A stretch of 64,000 nucleotides of DNA, from contig JAFFSR010000301.1 of the NCBI GenBank assembly GCA_017163975.1, positions 1,302,001 to 1,366,000 of the forward strand, written 5' to 3'. Below are positions 13,368-25,045 of this stretch, one piece after another. The notes beneath the pieces were generated by a model. The model was not told where the DNA came from. It searched no databases and saw only the letters and a list, made by a program, of their open reading frames with translations. This DNA is from Anastatus disparis (Eukaryota; Arthropoda; Insecta; Hymenoptera; Eupelmidae). The translations under genes were made by a program, and so were the position numbers. Every line of letters starts with the position of its first letter. Position 1 is the stretch's first letter.

Positions 13368-14667
13368 GACGTTTCACGTCAACTCACCTAACAAAAAAAT
13401 AGAATTCGTCGAAAATCTGTGAAAATGTTCTATTTGATATCCAAAATATACAAAAAAAATTTTAGAGGTCCAGGTCAAAGGGGTCAGGATTTAAACGTGA
13501 TGGAATTTTTCGAATTTTCCAAATTTTTTGCTGAATAAATATTTTAATGAATTTTTTCCTCAAAAAACTATCAATTTTTCGTTAAAACTTAATGGAATAC
13601 TTTTTCTTGGAAATTAGATGTAGAATTCACCTGAATTTTTGCAAATTATAATATACTGATTTTTATGCTTACTTGATCGATTTAAACATACCATTTTGTA
13701 TATCTAAAAATCGAGCAGGTTAAATTGGCTTTTGAAAGTCTTATTTTTTTTTGTTTTTTTATGAGGAAAAAATATACGAAACCTCAAGTTGGGCAGCCTC
13801 CTCAAAGTTACTTGATTGTGCAAAAATGTCTGACAAAATCGTTATTTTGGATCAATGATGAGATTCGTGATTTTTTTTCTGAAAAAGTATTGATTTTTGG
13901 GACAAATGTATGAAGATGTTTTTTATTGGAAATCATGTGTAGAATATGAACATATTTTTACAAATTGTAATTTAAGACATTATGAACAATATATACTAAA
14001 AATTTAACAAAAAATAAATTTTAAAATTTCAAAATTTCATTTATAATTTGTGATGTTTAGCAAATAATGGTTTACAAAAATTTACATACATTTTACATAC
14101 AATTTCCAATAAAAAACATTTTCATACATTTGTCCCAAAAATCAATACTTTTTCAGAAAAAAAATCACGAATCTCATCATTGATCCGAAATAACGATTTA
14201 TTCAGACTTTTTTGCACAATTAAGTAACTTTGAGAAGGCTGACCAACTGGAGGCTTCGTATATTTTTTCCTCATAAAAAAACAAAAAAAATAAGACTTTG
14301 AAAAGCCAATTTAACCTGCTCGATTTTTAGATATACTAAATAGTATGTTTAAATCGATCAAGTAAGCATAAAAATCAGTATATTATAATTTGCAAAAATT
14401 CAGATGAATTCTACATCTAATTTCCTAGAAAAAGTATTCTATTCAGTTTTAACGAAAAATTGATAGTTTGTGAGGAAAAAATTCATTAAAATATTTATTT
14501 AGCATAAAATTTGGAAAATTCGAAAAATTTCATCACGTTTAAATCCTGACCCCTTTGACCTGGACCTCTAAAATTTTTTTTATATATTTTGGGTATCAAA
14601 TAGAACATTTTCACAGATTTTCGACAAATTCTATTTTTTTGTCAGGTGAGTTGACGCGAAACGTCCC
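13366..14667. mobile_element. Long foldback element, 1.3 kb (GGGACGTTTCACG family)
   Basis: The ends are GGGACGTTTCACGTCAACTC and the complement GAGTTGACGCGAAACGTCCC. The arms of about 640 bp meet near 14020. (TA)n tracts flank both sides, and the left one abuts the Helitron 3' end. Diverged single arms occur at 43758-44440 and about 60560-60812. Confidence 0.88.
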
Positions 14668-14969
14668 ATATATATATATATATATACATACATGAAGGCA
14701 CATCTTTGGCACAGCGTACCTATAAATATAAATCAAAACGAGCTACAAAAAATGTTGCTACTTAATTTATCACAAAGGTATTGTTTATAATTAAAAATTA
14801 TTGAAAAAAAATTTAATCTGCGTCTAGAAAAATAAACTTTTCTTAAATTATTAATATAACGTTTTGAGATACTTATAGTGATGATAATAGTTCAGCGGCC
14901 TAATATAATCTCAATAAGTATTCAACAAAAAGTTCACATCACTATTGTTAGATGTTTGGTTGTTTGTGT

Positions 14970-15222
14970 ACACTCTAAAAATCTTCGAGTAAATCTTTCA
15001 CTCGAAGCTCGAGTAAATGTAAAATAATTTCACTTTCGCTCTGTTCGAGTAATTCTATAATGCTTGAGTGAAATTTTAGAGTGAAATGGTTTCACTCGTT
15101 AGCTTCCAATAAATTATTTAACTTAAAGCTGAAGCACTTATTCGTGTGAATCAAAAATATAATAATTTACCTATCGTTTGAGTCATAACGGCCAAGTTAC
15201 TTTCACTCGAATATAGAGTGCA
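14970..15222. mobile_element. MITE with CACTCTA ends
   Basis: The left end CACTCTAAAAATCTTCGAGT and the right end complement GCACTCTATATTCGAGTGAA are imperfect inverted repeats, about 250 bp apart. A related end (ACTCGAAGAATTTTGGAGTG) is seen near 39998-40020. Confidence 0.5.
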
Positions 15223-16411
15223 AATTATAATTGAATAAAAATCTACATAGGATTTTTTGGACTATTAAAATAGCTCGTTGTTTCATTGAAGCAGCAATAT
15301 CGTAAAAATAAATGTACCATTTTTTCAAAGAAAAATAATTTATAAATTAGCTCACACGAACAATTTATTTTTGAAGTAAAACTTCTTTACCAATGGTATA
15401 CACCTTCCATAAGAAAGGTATACAAAAAATTATGAGAGTGCATTGATTTCATGACGATGCATGCAACAGAACTAATGAAAGGGAAGTGTATATATATATA
15501 GCAGGAGTCCGCGCCTTGATCACAAATCAAAGTACTAGATACGTATGAAAAAAAAATTCAGGAGACTGACCTGATGTCAAACGCAGAGATATGTATACAT
15601 GCGTACTATATATGCAATATAAATATCTGAATCTGAATAAATACAGAAAGAAATATCGCGCATCTTCTCTCTTTTTTTCCTTCCTCTATAATGTTTGATG
15701 GTAAACCCCTCTCTTCCCTACATTATTTAAACATGCATGCGCAATCAAACGTTTCTTATTTTAGCTATCATAAGCCAATCATTACAAACATTAATCTTGC
15801 TACAAATGATAATAGTTTTAATAATTGCAAAAAAAATTCAAATATTATTGTATTTTCATAAAATAAATATTATTAACAAAAATTTCATACACTATCTCAT
15901 TTAAAATTAAAAAAAAAATCTATTCCTTAAAAACTAATTTATTTTAATTTTATTTTATTTAATTTTGTAATTATTTAGTTTTGAAATTATATTAAAATTA
16001 AATGAAACAGTGATAGAACTTAAATAAATGGTTATGAGTTCTACACAGTGGAAAAGAATTTTCGAAGTTAAAATTTCAACATAAAAATTCATGAATAATA
16101 TAAAATTTTGAATAGTAAAATTTGTAAATTTTACAAATTTATTTATCTTAAAATATAATGATTGAAATGATGATTAAATATTAAATAACGACTTTCTCGT
16201 ATTTCTTTCTGTTAATATATTTAAAAATAGAGAGAGATAAAGAAATATGAGAAAAAGGATAAAATGATGGATGTTGGAGTGGACCAATAAAATTATAAAC
16301 AAACTCATTTGACAATATTACATTGTCGTTTAAAGGCGAACGTAAACGAATGATTACGAAAAGAGCCGATTATTTTTTAATATGAGTATACTGTATAAGT
16401 ATAAAAATAGA
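15223..16411. other. AT-rich region, nothing recognised
   Basis: I see no coding sequence, RNA gene or clear repeat boundary, apart from short TA and A-rich runs. Confidence 0.5.
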
Positions 16412-16486
16412 GCCGGTTAGTGTCTCAGTCGGTAGAGCGTTGGATTTGTAATCTCGGGATCATGAGTTCGAATCCCGCTCTCGGCA
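16412..16486 (+). tRNA. tRNA-Thr(UGU)-like sequence, probably the head of a tRNA-derived SINE
   Basis: A box-like GTCTCAGTCGGTAGAGCG and B box GAGTTCGAATCCC are present. The anticodon loop is TTTGTAA, giving UGU. The 3' end is CTCGGCA. The acceptor stem pairs only over about four or five bases and the anticodon stem has a mismatch, so a functional tRNA is unlikely. About 100 bp of further sequence (to about 16590) may be the SINE body. Confidence 0.5.
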
Positions 16487-16619
16487 ACCGATTGATAGAA
16501 GCACCACTGTACGTTACATGTGCTTTTTTCACAGGCACACTTACGAGCTCCGTCGCTGATTAGCATCACAAATAGCATAAATATAGCGACGTTAAAGAAG
16601 AAAAAAATGTATACAAATT

Positions 16620-17310
16620 TTTGGACTTACAAGGAGAGGTCCCCACCTCCGGAAACGGATCCAGCTGGAACTGCAGGATATGATTTTTTAATGAAAAAAA
16701 TGAACCTGTATTTTTTCTTTTTGTCGAATAGGCCCCCCGGACAAGGATATAGACATTTTTTCGAAAATATAGTAAAAAGGAGCCTTTATAAGAACTTGAA
16801 TATCCAAACAACTAAGACTCTCACAAAAAAATACATGAAAAATGAGATAAAGTGCAAATTAAATGCTTTAATTTAAGCTCTGTTGCATTAAAAAAGCTTT
16901 AGTGGTTCAAAAGTTATGCTTTATTGAAAATTACTACATATTTATTAATTTTTTAAGCATATAAAAAATCATTAATTTTTTACGTTATTTCATTAGCATA
17001 TTTCAATTACCCGTAACTTTTGAACCACTGAAGCTTTTTTAATGCAACAAAGTTTAAATCGAAGCATTTGATTTGCACTTTATTTCATCTTTCATGTATT
17101 TTTTGTAAGAGTCTCAGTTGTTTGGGCAATCAAGTTCTTATAAAGGCTTCTTTTTACAATATTTTCGAAAAAATGTCTATATTTTTGTCTAGGAGGCCTA
17201 TTCGACGAAAAGAAAAATCAAGGGGTTAATTTTTTTTATCAAAAAATCATATCCTGCAATTTCAGCCGAATCCGTTTCCCGGAGGTGGGGACTTCTCTTT
17301 GTTAGAAGAA
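16620..17310. mobile_element. Foldback element, about 0.7 kb
   Basis: The arms start at GAGAGGTCCCCACCTCCGGA and end at the complement TCCCGGAGGTGGGGACTTCT. Inner arms TGGTTCAAAAGTTATGC/GTAACTTTTGAACCAC surround a loop near 16965. Non-coding; the frames across it are artefacts. Confidence 0.8.
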
Positions 17311-17398
17311 ATTAATATTTACAAACGAAAATTTACTTTGTATTTATGGCATTTTTATTGCATATAATAATAATAAAGCTAATATATAATTATTAACT

Positions 17399-17755
17399 AA
17401 TAGTGTTTTTCATCATTTATATAAACACCATCCGTTGTAGCGAGAAGAAAATAGTAGCCTCTGCTAGATATTAGTATAATAAGTGAATTTTGTAATAACA
17501 ATCAAATTATTTTATCGCGTAGTTTTTGAATAATATAAGACCTACAAACAAACTAGAATATAACCTATCTTTTTCAGTAAGTCTCATATTATTTAAAAAC
17601 TACGTGATAAAATCATTTTCTTGTTATTACAAAATTCACTTATTATACTAATATCAAGCGAAGACTACTATTTTTTTCTTGATATAACGGATGGTGTTTA
17701 TATAAATGATGAAAAACTCTATTAGACAAAGACAGATAGTTCGGCCTGTTCTTAA
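17399..17755. mobile_element. Palindromic MITE, copy 2
   Basis: Same family as 12796-13184 (TAATAGTGTTTTTCATC, CTAGATATTAGTATAATAAG and their complements, right end GATAGTTCGGCCTGTTCTTAA). The left terminus is shortened by about 35 bp. The loop is near 17560. Confidence 0.8.
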
Positions 17756-18459
17756 AAGTATGAGATTATTTGAATAAGTACACACATGTTTGTAAAAATA
17801 ACAAACTCCGTGTGTTAATTCTACAAAAATATTGTGTTGATTTTAAAACTACACAGTAATTTTTGTACAAAAAAAATTGGATGAATTACATAAAATTTTT
17901 TACTGTGTATATAAGTTTTACTTCTGTCAGACAGTCCCAAAAACTGCCACACCAATTTTTTTATTAAAATTTTTAAAAGAAATTCTGATACAATTAAAAA
18001 ATTAGTTTATTCCTTTAATAATGATACAAACAACTATTAACTGTCAATAATACTTTTTATTGCTGGTTAATCATACAACGTTTCAGTCATATTTATGATG
18101 ACCCTTTTGAGGTGCAAAAAATTGATTTAAATTAATTTATATAACTATGAGTAACATTCTTTTCCTGAAACATAACATATAAATACATATAATTTTTTTA
18201 CTTGATAAAATTTACAAAATCAATGACAATTAAAATATCAAAGTTTCAATTATAACCTTTCAACTCTCCAAAACCAATAATAAATATTATAAAATCCATT
18301 AAAAAACAATTTTACAATAAACATTGCTATTCAAACAATTAATAATAGAAACCATTAAGTAGTATAGGTTTCAGTCTATAGTATAAATAAGCTATAAAGA
18401 AACACGATCAAACAAGAAGCAGTGAAGTCGTTCACAAGAATAGTTAAACAGAAATCATA

Positions 18460-18837
18460 TAGGCGAGAGCGACACCCCCAAAAAAGCGTTTAGTTTTCTT
18501 AGTTTTCGAGAAGGTGACCGCTACCGTCCTACAACCAAATTTTTTTTTTTAAAGAAAGCTTCTGACCCACAGATTACGAAAACAAACTTTTTTTTTACTT
18601 CCGAGTTCGGGAACATAAAAAAAATGGCGGTTACTTATAGTGCGTATAGAATTTTTACCTATTAAACCGCCATTTTCGCCATTTTCTTTATGTTCCCGGA
18701 CTCGGAAGTAAAAAAAAAGTTTGTATTCGTAATCTGTGGGTCAGAAGCTTTCTTTAAAAAAAAAAATTAGCTTGTAGGACGGTAGCGGTCACCTTCTCAA
18801 AAACTAAGCGCTTTTTTGGGGGTGTCCTTTTCGCCTA
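18460..18837. mobile_element. Foldback MITE in the inverted pLTR, TSD ATA
   Basis: The ends are TAGGCGA...TCGCCTA. The long arms include GGTGACCGCTACCGTCCTAC and its complement, and AAATGGCG/CGCCATTT at the centre. It interrupts the pLTR. The two intact pLTR copies (near 19600 and 23165) give the empty site, and comparison shows a 3-bp ATA duplication (18457-18459 and 18838-18840). Non-coding. Confidence 0.88.
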
Positions 18838-19067
18838 ATAAGGAGGATAACACAATTGTGAGCTACCAAGTTAAAAGATATTTATATAGTAGGGAGCTGT
18901 TGTCGTATGTACCCATTAGCACATGCGTGTGTGTACTTTGAATTAAATGTATTAATTATAAAAAGAATAAGAATAAAAGAGAAAGCGTAAAGAACAATTT
19001 GAAAGATTAATTATAGTAAAATAATGAATACTAATATAATTATATACATATATACATATATATATAC

Positions 19068-19115
<48 letters not shown>

Positions 19116-19121
19116 ACATTA

Positions 19122-19405
19122 TCAACTCCGATTCTCAATCCTAAAGTCACCATCTATATGATCTTTAAGAACAGTTAACAACTTTTGTGTATCAAACATT
19201 CTATTGATATTATTCTTGTGAATGTGTATATTAATCATTTCAGATACCAATCTTTTATAGTAATTGCACTCATTATCAAGGATTTTAACATTATTAATAT
19301 CAAAATTCATACTATGACCGGTGTTTAAAACATGAGTATAAAGGGCCGATCTTTCACGTTTATGCAAACAATCAGACCTATGCTCCTTAATTCGAGTTTC
19401 AAGAG
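19122..19405 (-). pseudogene. Inverted 3' fragment of the GIY-YIG endonuclease
   Basis: It begins inside the endonuclease (TLETRIKEH) and runs through KRERSALYTHVLNTGHSMN to RIENRS and the stop. It differs from the plus-strand copy by a few substitutions. It is part of the inverted truncated Penelope copy. Confidence 0.9.
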
Positions 19406-20090
19406 TTAGTATTCATTATTTTACTATAATTAATCTTTCAAATTGTTCTTTACGCTTTCTCCTTTATTCTTATTCTTTTTATAATTAATACATTTAATTC
19501 AAAGTACACACACGCATGTGCTAATGGGTACATACGACAACAGCGCCCTACTACATAAATATCTTTTAACTTAGTAGCTCACAATTGTGTTATCCTCCAT
19601 ATGACTTCTGTTTAACTATTGTTGTGAACGACTTCACTGCTTCTTGTTTGATCGTGTTTCTTTATAGCTTATTTATACTATAGACTGAAACCTATACTAC
19701 TTAATGGTTTCTATTATTAATTGTTCGAATAGCAATGTTTATTGTAAAATTGTTTTTTAATGGATTTTATAATATTTATTATTGGTTTTGGAGAGTTGAA
19801 AGGTTATAATTGAAACTTTGATATTTTCATTGTCATTGATTTTGTAAATTTTATCAAGTAAAAAAATTATATGTATTTATATGTTATGTTTCAGGAAAAG
19901 AATGTTACTCATAGTTATATAAATTAATTTAAATCAATTTTTTGCACTTGAAAAGGGTCATCATAAATATGACTGAAACGTTGTATGATTAACCAGCAAT
20001 AAAAAGTATTATTGACAGTTAATAGTTGTTTGTATCATTATTAAAGGAATTATTTACACTGCCGTTAAACTCTACTAATGAATAATAATT
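19406..20090 (+). repeat. Left pLTR of the Penelope element
   Basis: It begins AGTATTCATTATTTTACTAT and ends near CTCTACTAATGAATAATA. It is nearly identical to 22978-23660. It contains a hairpin (GTCAT...ATGAC) followed by TGAAACG near the 3' end, discussed as a possible ribozyme remnant. Confidence 0.85.
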
Positions 20091-20188
20091 TTACGGTGTT
20101 TGACTGAAAATATTACACCTTTAACTTCATATTTTTATTTTATTATTACAATTACTAAATTGCCTGAAACATTTCTCAATTAAATAAG

Positions 20189-22117
20189 ATGGAAGGAAGA
20201 CACTCTCTCAAACAAGTATTATCAAGTATGTTATTCATTAACATTATGAGAGTTCTATTAATGATCAGAAAAGAATATAGTGAGGAGGTGATGCAATACA
20301 CTCATGAATTTTACAAGAATAAGATGGATATAATAAAAGCTAGACTTAAAATAAAATTTCTTATTTTATATAAGTACCATAATCTTTTTCCTCCACACAT
20401 AGACTATGTTACCAAAAATATAAACAAATTGAATTTTTTTAACTATCAAGTATATGACAAAAATAGTAAGTTCATTTACACTGTCAAGAAAAGGATTTTA
20501 AATTTTGAGATCAAGGATGAAAACTTACAACTACGTTACTTAATGAAATTAGAAAATAATATAACTGAGGAATTGAAAAATTTTTTTGACAATGAAACTA
20601 TCAATCTGATTACTAAGTTCACTCACAACAAAGTTTATTCACATTCTAAAAATATTAACAATAGGCTGCTTAATAAATTTGGACTAGTTTATTATAGATA
20701 TTATAATAAATATTTCGACAATGAACCTTATAAAAATAATTTAAAAAATTTTAATGATATTGGAAATCAGGATTGTCTGACTTGTGTCAACTCAGCTAAT
20801 AATAAGTCAAGTAGTAATCTTCACCTAAACAACAACCATGAAACCAGAATTGATGAAAAAATTGTTGTTAATCTATCTGACTGCTCTCTACCTTCATATG
20901 TTTTGGATACATTAAAATTGGTTCCTAAATTTAATTTTAGTGATAACAATAGTAATAAATTTAAGTTGAATGTTATGAAGAGCCTGAATATTATGTCTCA
21001 CTTGGAAGAATGTGAACATGAAAAGTTTTGCAAACAAATTCTCAAATCTACTATTGTTAGCAGACGTAATAGTTATGACATCCAGAACAATCGTCTTATG
21101 AATAATATAAATAACACAAATAAGTTTTTCAATAGTAACTCTGACATAAAAATTTCAAGAGCTGATAAGGGTGATTCTATTGTAGTTTTCAACACTCAAG
21201 ACTATAATCGCAGGGTCAATGAATGTTTAAATAATGAATTACTATATAAAAAAATCAATAAAGATCCTTTGCCTATGTTGGAGAGATCTACAAATAATAT
21301 TATCAAGAAACTTAATAATAAATCAATTTTTACTGATAAAAACAACAATGATAATAGTAACAATAGAAAGCTATTTAATAGTACTACAAACAAATGTGTC
21401 CTTTCAAAATGTTATGGTTTGATAAAGCTGCATAAAAGTGATAAGTCCATGAGAATTATAATATCCACCATTGGCTCACCCACTTATCAAATTGCTAAAA
21501 TTTTTGCAATGTTTATTTCTAAATATATTCCTCATAACAATCACACTCTAAAAAACAGTTATAAATTGATTGATGATTTAAAGAATTTTAAAATACCTGA
21601 AGATAGTTCACTCTTTAGCATTGATGTTGTTGCTTTATATAACAACGTCCACATAGGTGCTATTTCCGCTTCAATTGAGAGAAGATGGTCTTATTTGTAT
21701 AAACACACTGATTTGTCTCTTCGTGAGTTTCTTGATGTAATAAGTTTTATCATGAATAATAATTATTTTACCTTTGATGGTAAATTTTACAAGCGAATAT
21801 TCGGTTGTGCTATGGGAAGCCCATTAAGTCCTATTCTTGCTGAAATTGTCATGCAAGATGTTGAACTTCATAGTTTTGAAGGTCTAAAGGATTCCATTTT
21901 GTTTTACAGAAGATATGTCGATGATAGTTTAATTTGTGCTAGGAGTAGTGACATTGACAAGATTCTTACTGCTTTTAATTCTGTTGATCAGCACATACAA
22001 CACACGTTGGAAAAACCTGTAAACAGCACCTTGCACTTCTTAGATGTCAACATTGATTTCAATGATAAAAGCAACATCACTACGGATTGGTATCTCAAGG
22101 ACACTCACTCGGGATAA
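20189..22117 (+). CDS. Penelope-like reverse transcriptase (ends at a premature stop)
   Basis: The frame has 642 codons. RT motif A is SLFSIDVVALYNN (about residue 475), motif B region AMGSPLSPILAE (about 541) and the catalytic box YRRYVDDSL (about 576). These match the telomerase-related RT of Penelope elements. The N-terminal half is lysine/asparagine-rich. A TAA at 22115-22117 interrupts the frame, and the same frame continues at 22121. The stop therefore looks like a point mutation, not the natural end. Confidence 0.93.
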   Translation: MEGRHSLKQVLSSMLFINIMRVLLMIRKEYSEEVMQYTHEFYKNKMDIIKARLKIKFLILYKYHNLFPPHIDYVTKNINKLNFFNYQVYDKNSKFIYTVKKRILNFEIKDENLQLRYLMKLENNITEELKNFFDNETINLITKFTHNKVYSHSKNINNRLLNKFGLVYYRYYNKYFDNEPYKNNLKNFNDIGNQDCLTCVNSANNKSSSNLHLNNNHETRIDEKIVVNLSDCSLPSYVLDTLKLVPKFNFSDNNSNKFKLNVMKSLNIMSHLEECEHEKFCKQILKSTIVSRRNSYDIQNNRLMNNINNTNKFFNSNSDIKISRADKGDSIVVFNTQDYNRRVNECLNNELLYKKINKDPLPMLERSTNNIIKKLNNKSIFTDKNNNDNSNNRKLFNSTTNKCVLSKCYGLIKLHKSDKSMRIIISTIGSPTYQIAKIFAMFISKYIPHNNHTLKNSYKLIDDLKNFKIPEDSSLFSIDVVALYNNVHIGAISASIERRWSYLYKHTDLSLREFLDVISFIMNNNYFTFDGKFYKRIFGCAMGSPLSPILAEIVMQDVELHSFEGLKDSILFYRRYVDDSLICARSSDIDKILTAFNSVDQHIQHTLEKPVNSTLHFLDVNIDFNDKSNITTDWYLKDTHSG

Positions 22118-22120
22118 TAC

Positions 22121-22507
22121 TTGAACTTCCATTCTCATGGACCTATTTCTCAAAAGATTGGCATAGTGTTTTCGTTGGTGGATAAAGTTCTCAAACTCTC
22201 AGACCCAAGGTTTCATGTGAAGAATTTCAATATTATTAGAAGGATGCTTATTGGCAACAATTACCCAATAGAGTTTATAAATAAGTATATTGACAAAAGA
22301 ATTATTCAAAATAAACATAGTCACCACAATTTAAATGATAAATATCATTCAGAGTCCAATAATATAATTGTATTTCCTTATTCAAGGTCCCATGAATTTG
22401 CATTTAAAAACATATGTAAAAAATTCAATTTTAAATTAATTTTTAGTCTTAACAACAAAATTAAATGCAATTCCCATTGGGTAAGGATATCACAAAAAAA
22501 TCATTAA
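22121..22507 (+). pseudogene. Penelope RT-endonuclease linker after the nonsense codon
   Basis: In phase with the RT frame. It reads YLNFHSHGPISQKIGIVFSL and so on, the thumb/linker region found after RT in these elements. It runs off into a wrong frame near 22465, where a one-base indel is required to reach the GIY-YIG frame. Confidence 0.85.
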
Positions 22508-22860
22508 AAAATAATGTTGTATATAAAATAAACTGCAATGATTGTAATGGTTGTTACATTGGGCAGACCGGTAGAACTCTTGAAACTCGAATTAAGGAGC
22601 ATAGGTCTGATTGTTTGCATAAACGTGAAAGATCGGCCCTTTATACTCATGTTTTAAACACCGGTCATAGTATGAATTTTGATATTAATAATGTTAAAAT
22701 CCTTGATAATGAGTGCAATTACTATAAAAGATTGGTATCTGAAATGATTAATATACACATTCACAAGAATAATATCAATAGAATGTTTGATACACAAAAG
22801 TTGTTAACTGTTTTTAAAGATTATATTGATGGTGACTTTAGGATTGAGAATCGGAGTTGA
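22465..22860 (+). CDS. Penelope GIY-YIG endonuclease domain
   Basis: It contains VVYKINCNDCNGCYIGQTGR and RTLETRIKEH, the GIY-YIG core with the preceding CX2C pair typical of Penelope endonucleases. It ends at TGA (22858-22860). A near-identical inverted piece lies at 19122-19405. This enzyme nicks the target for retrotransposition. Confidence 0.93.
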   Translation: MQFPLGKDITKKSLKNNVVYKINCNDCNGCYIGQTGRTLETRIKEHRSDCLHKRERSALYTHVLNTGHSMNFDINNVKILDNECNYYKRLVSEMINIHIHKNNINRMFDTQKLLTVFKDYIDGDFRIENRS

Positions 22861-22921
22861 TAATGTTTCTTATTTTGACATGTGATGTTTTTGTGTGTAT
22901 ATGTACATGTGTGTGTGTGTG

Positions 22922-22968
<47 letters not shown>

Positions 22969-22977
22969 ATAATTATA

Positions 22978-23660
22978 TTAGTATTCATTATTTTACTATA
23001 ATTAATCTTTCAAATTGTTCTTTACGCTTTCTCTTTTATTCTTATTCTTTTTATAATTAATACATTTAATTCAAAGTACACACACGCATGTGCTAATGGG
23101 TACATACGACAACGGCGCCCTACTACATAAATATCTTTCAACTTGGTAGCTCACAATTGTGTCATCCTCCTTATGATTTCTGTTTAACTATTGTTGTGAA
23201 CGACTTCACTGCTTCTTGTTTGATCGTGTTTCTTTATAGCTTATTTATACTATAGACTGAAACCTATACTACTTAATGGTTTCTATTATCAATTGTTTGA
23301 ATAGCAATGTTTATTGTAAAATTGTTTTTTAATGGATTTTATAATATTTATTATTGGTTTTGGAGAGTTGAAAGGTTATAATTGAAACTTTGATATTTTA
23401 ATTGTCATTGATTTTGTAAATTTTATCAATTAAAAAAATTATATGTATTTATATGTTATGTTTCAGGAAAAGAATGTTACTCATAGTTATATAAATTAAT
23501 TTAAATCAATTTTTTGCACTTGAAAAGGGTCATCATAAATATGACTGAAACGTTGTATGATTAACCAGCAATAAAAAGTATTATTGACAGTTAATAGTTG
23601 TTTGTATCATTATTAAAGGAATTATTTACACTGTCGTTAAACTCTACTAATGAATAATAA
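22978..23660 (+). repeat. Right pLTR of the Penelope element
   Basis: Direct repeat of 19406-20090, preceded by a GT/TA microsatellite (22905-22975). It ends near CTACTAATGAATAATAAATT. Confidence 0.85.
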
Positions 23661-24380
23661 ATTAGTTTATTAATGCGTGTTTCATGATATCAACGAGCCA
23701 TACAAAAACTAGCACTTTTAAATTTTCGCACAAAAACTAGCACTTTCAAGATTACGTACACAAACTAACACTTTTGACTTCACGTGGTTGAAGAGTAAGT
23801 TTACTTGACTAAGACTAACACTAATAATTTGCAAAAAAAGGATATTATTTTGTGATTGATATTGATTACAAATAATAGAAATAATAAGAATCACATGTAC
23901 TAATATTATTATTAATAATTACTCATTTTTCGAAATGATTCCTGGTTAACATTACCAATTGTTTATTGAGATTTTATTCTGAAATTCAATTTATTTGTGT
24001 TCTGTTCTATAATCTATCAAAACTTTATGTTTTGTTTTAACTAAAAATATTGGTATTAAAGAATGAAATTATTCATTTTTGCAGTTTCTATGATCAAATC
24101 GAATATTATTCAGGTACAATAAAATTAAAATCTGTTTTGTTTTATAACGATATATATATATATATATATATATAGATATAGTACACTCGACGATAACATA
24201 TTCAATGATAATTTTTTTTTTCATATTTAAAAATTAACCAATAAAAATGAGAGGACTAATGGAATCATCAAGTAATATCACGTTATTTTAAAATCATAGA
24301 AAAAGAACTATCATAGAATATGTTTCCGTTGACTGTACATTACTAGTGAGCAAAATAGGTCATTCTTTCAAGAGTCGTTT

Positions 24381-24608
24381 TGTCACTTCAGCGTAGTGAG
24401 GAATGCAGGATCTTATGGATGCTTGGTGAATAAAAAGATTTATACAGATTTAATTATTATATTTTGTAGAAGTACATATCTCCTTATATCTTACAAAAGG
24501 TACAGTGTATAGCAAAAATAGGTAAGGTTAAGTAGCGCCGAATAGTGTACAGTATATGACGATGTATAAGCGCGGTAAATTCAAAACTCGTGAACATTTA
24601 TTTCGACA
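24381..24608 (-). repeat. 3' LTR of the Copia remnant (predicted)
   Basis: A 228-bp segment begins TGTC and ends GACA on the minus strand, right after a purine tract. The boundaries rest on these signals only, because the partner LTR is missing. Confidence 0.55.
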
Positions 24609-24646
24609 CCCTCCCATAAACGAGAACTTTCTTCCTTTTGGAATTG

Positions 24647-25045
24647 TTAGAAGCCTAAATTTTTTATACAGTTTTCGTGAACTGGGTACGTGAGACTTTT
24701 AGTAAGTATATCTGCAGTCATCTGTTGTGTTGGGACGTACCTCACTTCAATTTCCCCTTTTTCACACATTTCTCTAATATAGTGGTATCTTATGCTTATG
24801 TGCTTTGTTTTAGAATGGTAAATTGGATTTTTCGACAGTTTACGAGCACCTTGGTTATCACAATATAAGATTACAGGTTTTATTTTGTCAAACCATAATT
24901 GAGAATCATCTAGGACGCCTTTCAAATAAGAGGTTTCTTTAGCTGCTTCGGAGAGGGCTACATATTCTGCCTCTGTAGTTGAAAGCGATACACTTTTTTG
25001 TTTGCGTGACTCCCAGGTGATTGCTGTACCAGCAAGTTTAAACAC
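24647..25045 (-). pseudogene. Copia RNase H domain remnant
   Basis: It reads KLAGTAITWESRKQKSVSLS, then TTEAEYVALSEAAKE and ends ADILTKSL...NLGF. These are the C-terminal RNase H motifs of Copia Pol. It overlaps the end of the integrase frame in another phase, marking the deletion junction near 25045-25060. Confidence 0.88.

Larger units (their letters stand above)
18009..23660 (+). mobile_element. Penelope-like retroelement with an inverted truncated copy in front
   Basis: Direct repeats (pLTRs) at about 19406-20090 and 22978-23660 flank an RT plus GIY-YIG coding region on the plus strand. To the left, 18009-19405 is an inverted copy of the pLTR and the 3' end of the endonuclease. It joins the left pLTR inside the GIY-YIG sequence. 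Such inverted, truncated partners are characteristic of Penelope insertions. One nonsense codon and one frame break are visible in the coding part. Confidence 0.93.

Noticed and set aside
16520..16876. 118-codon frame and its antisense partner
   Set aside because: It runs along one arm of the foldback at 16620-17310; no family resemblance.
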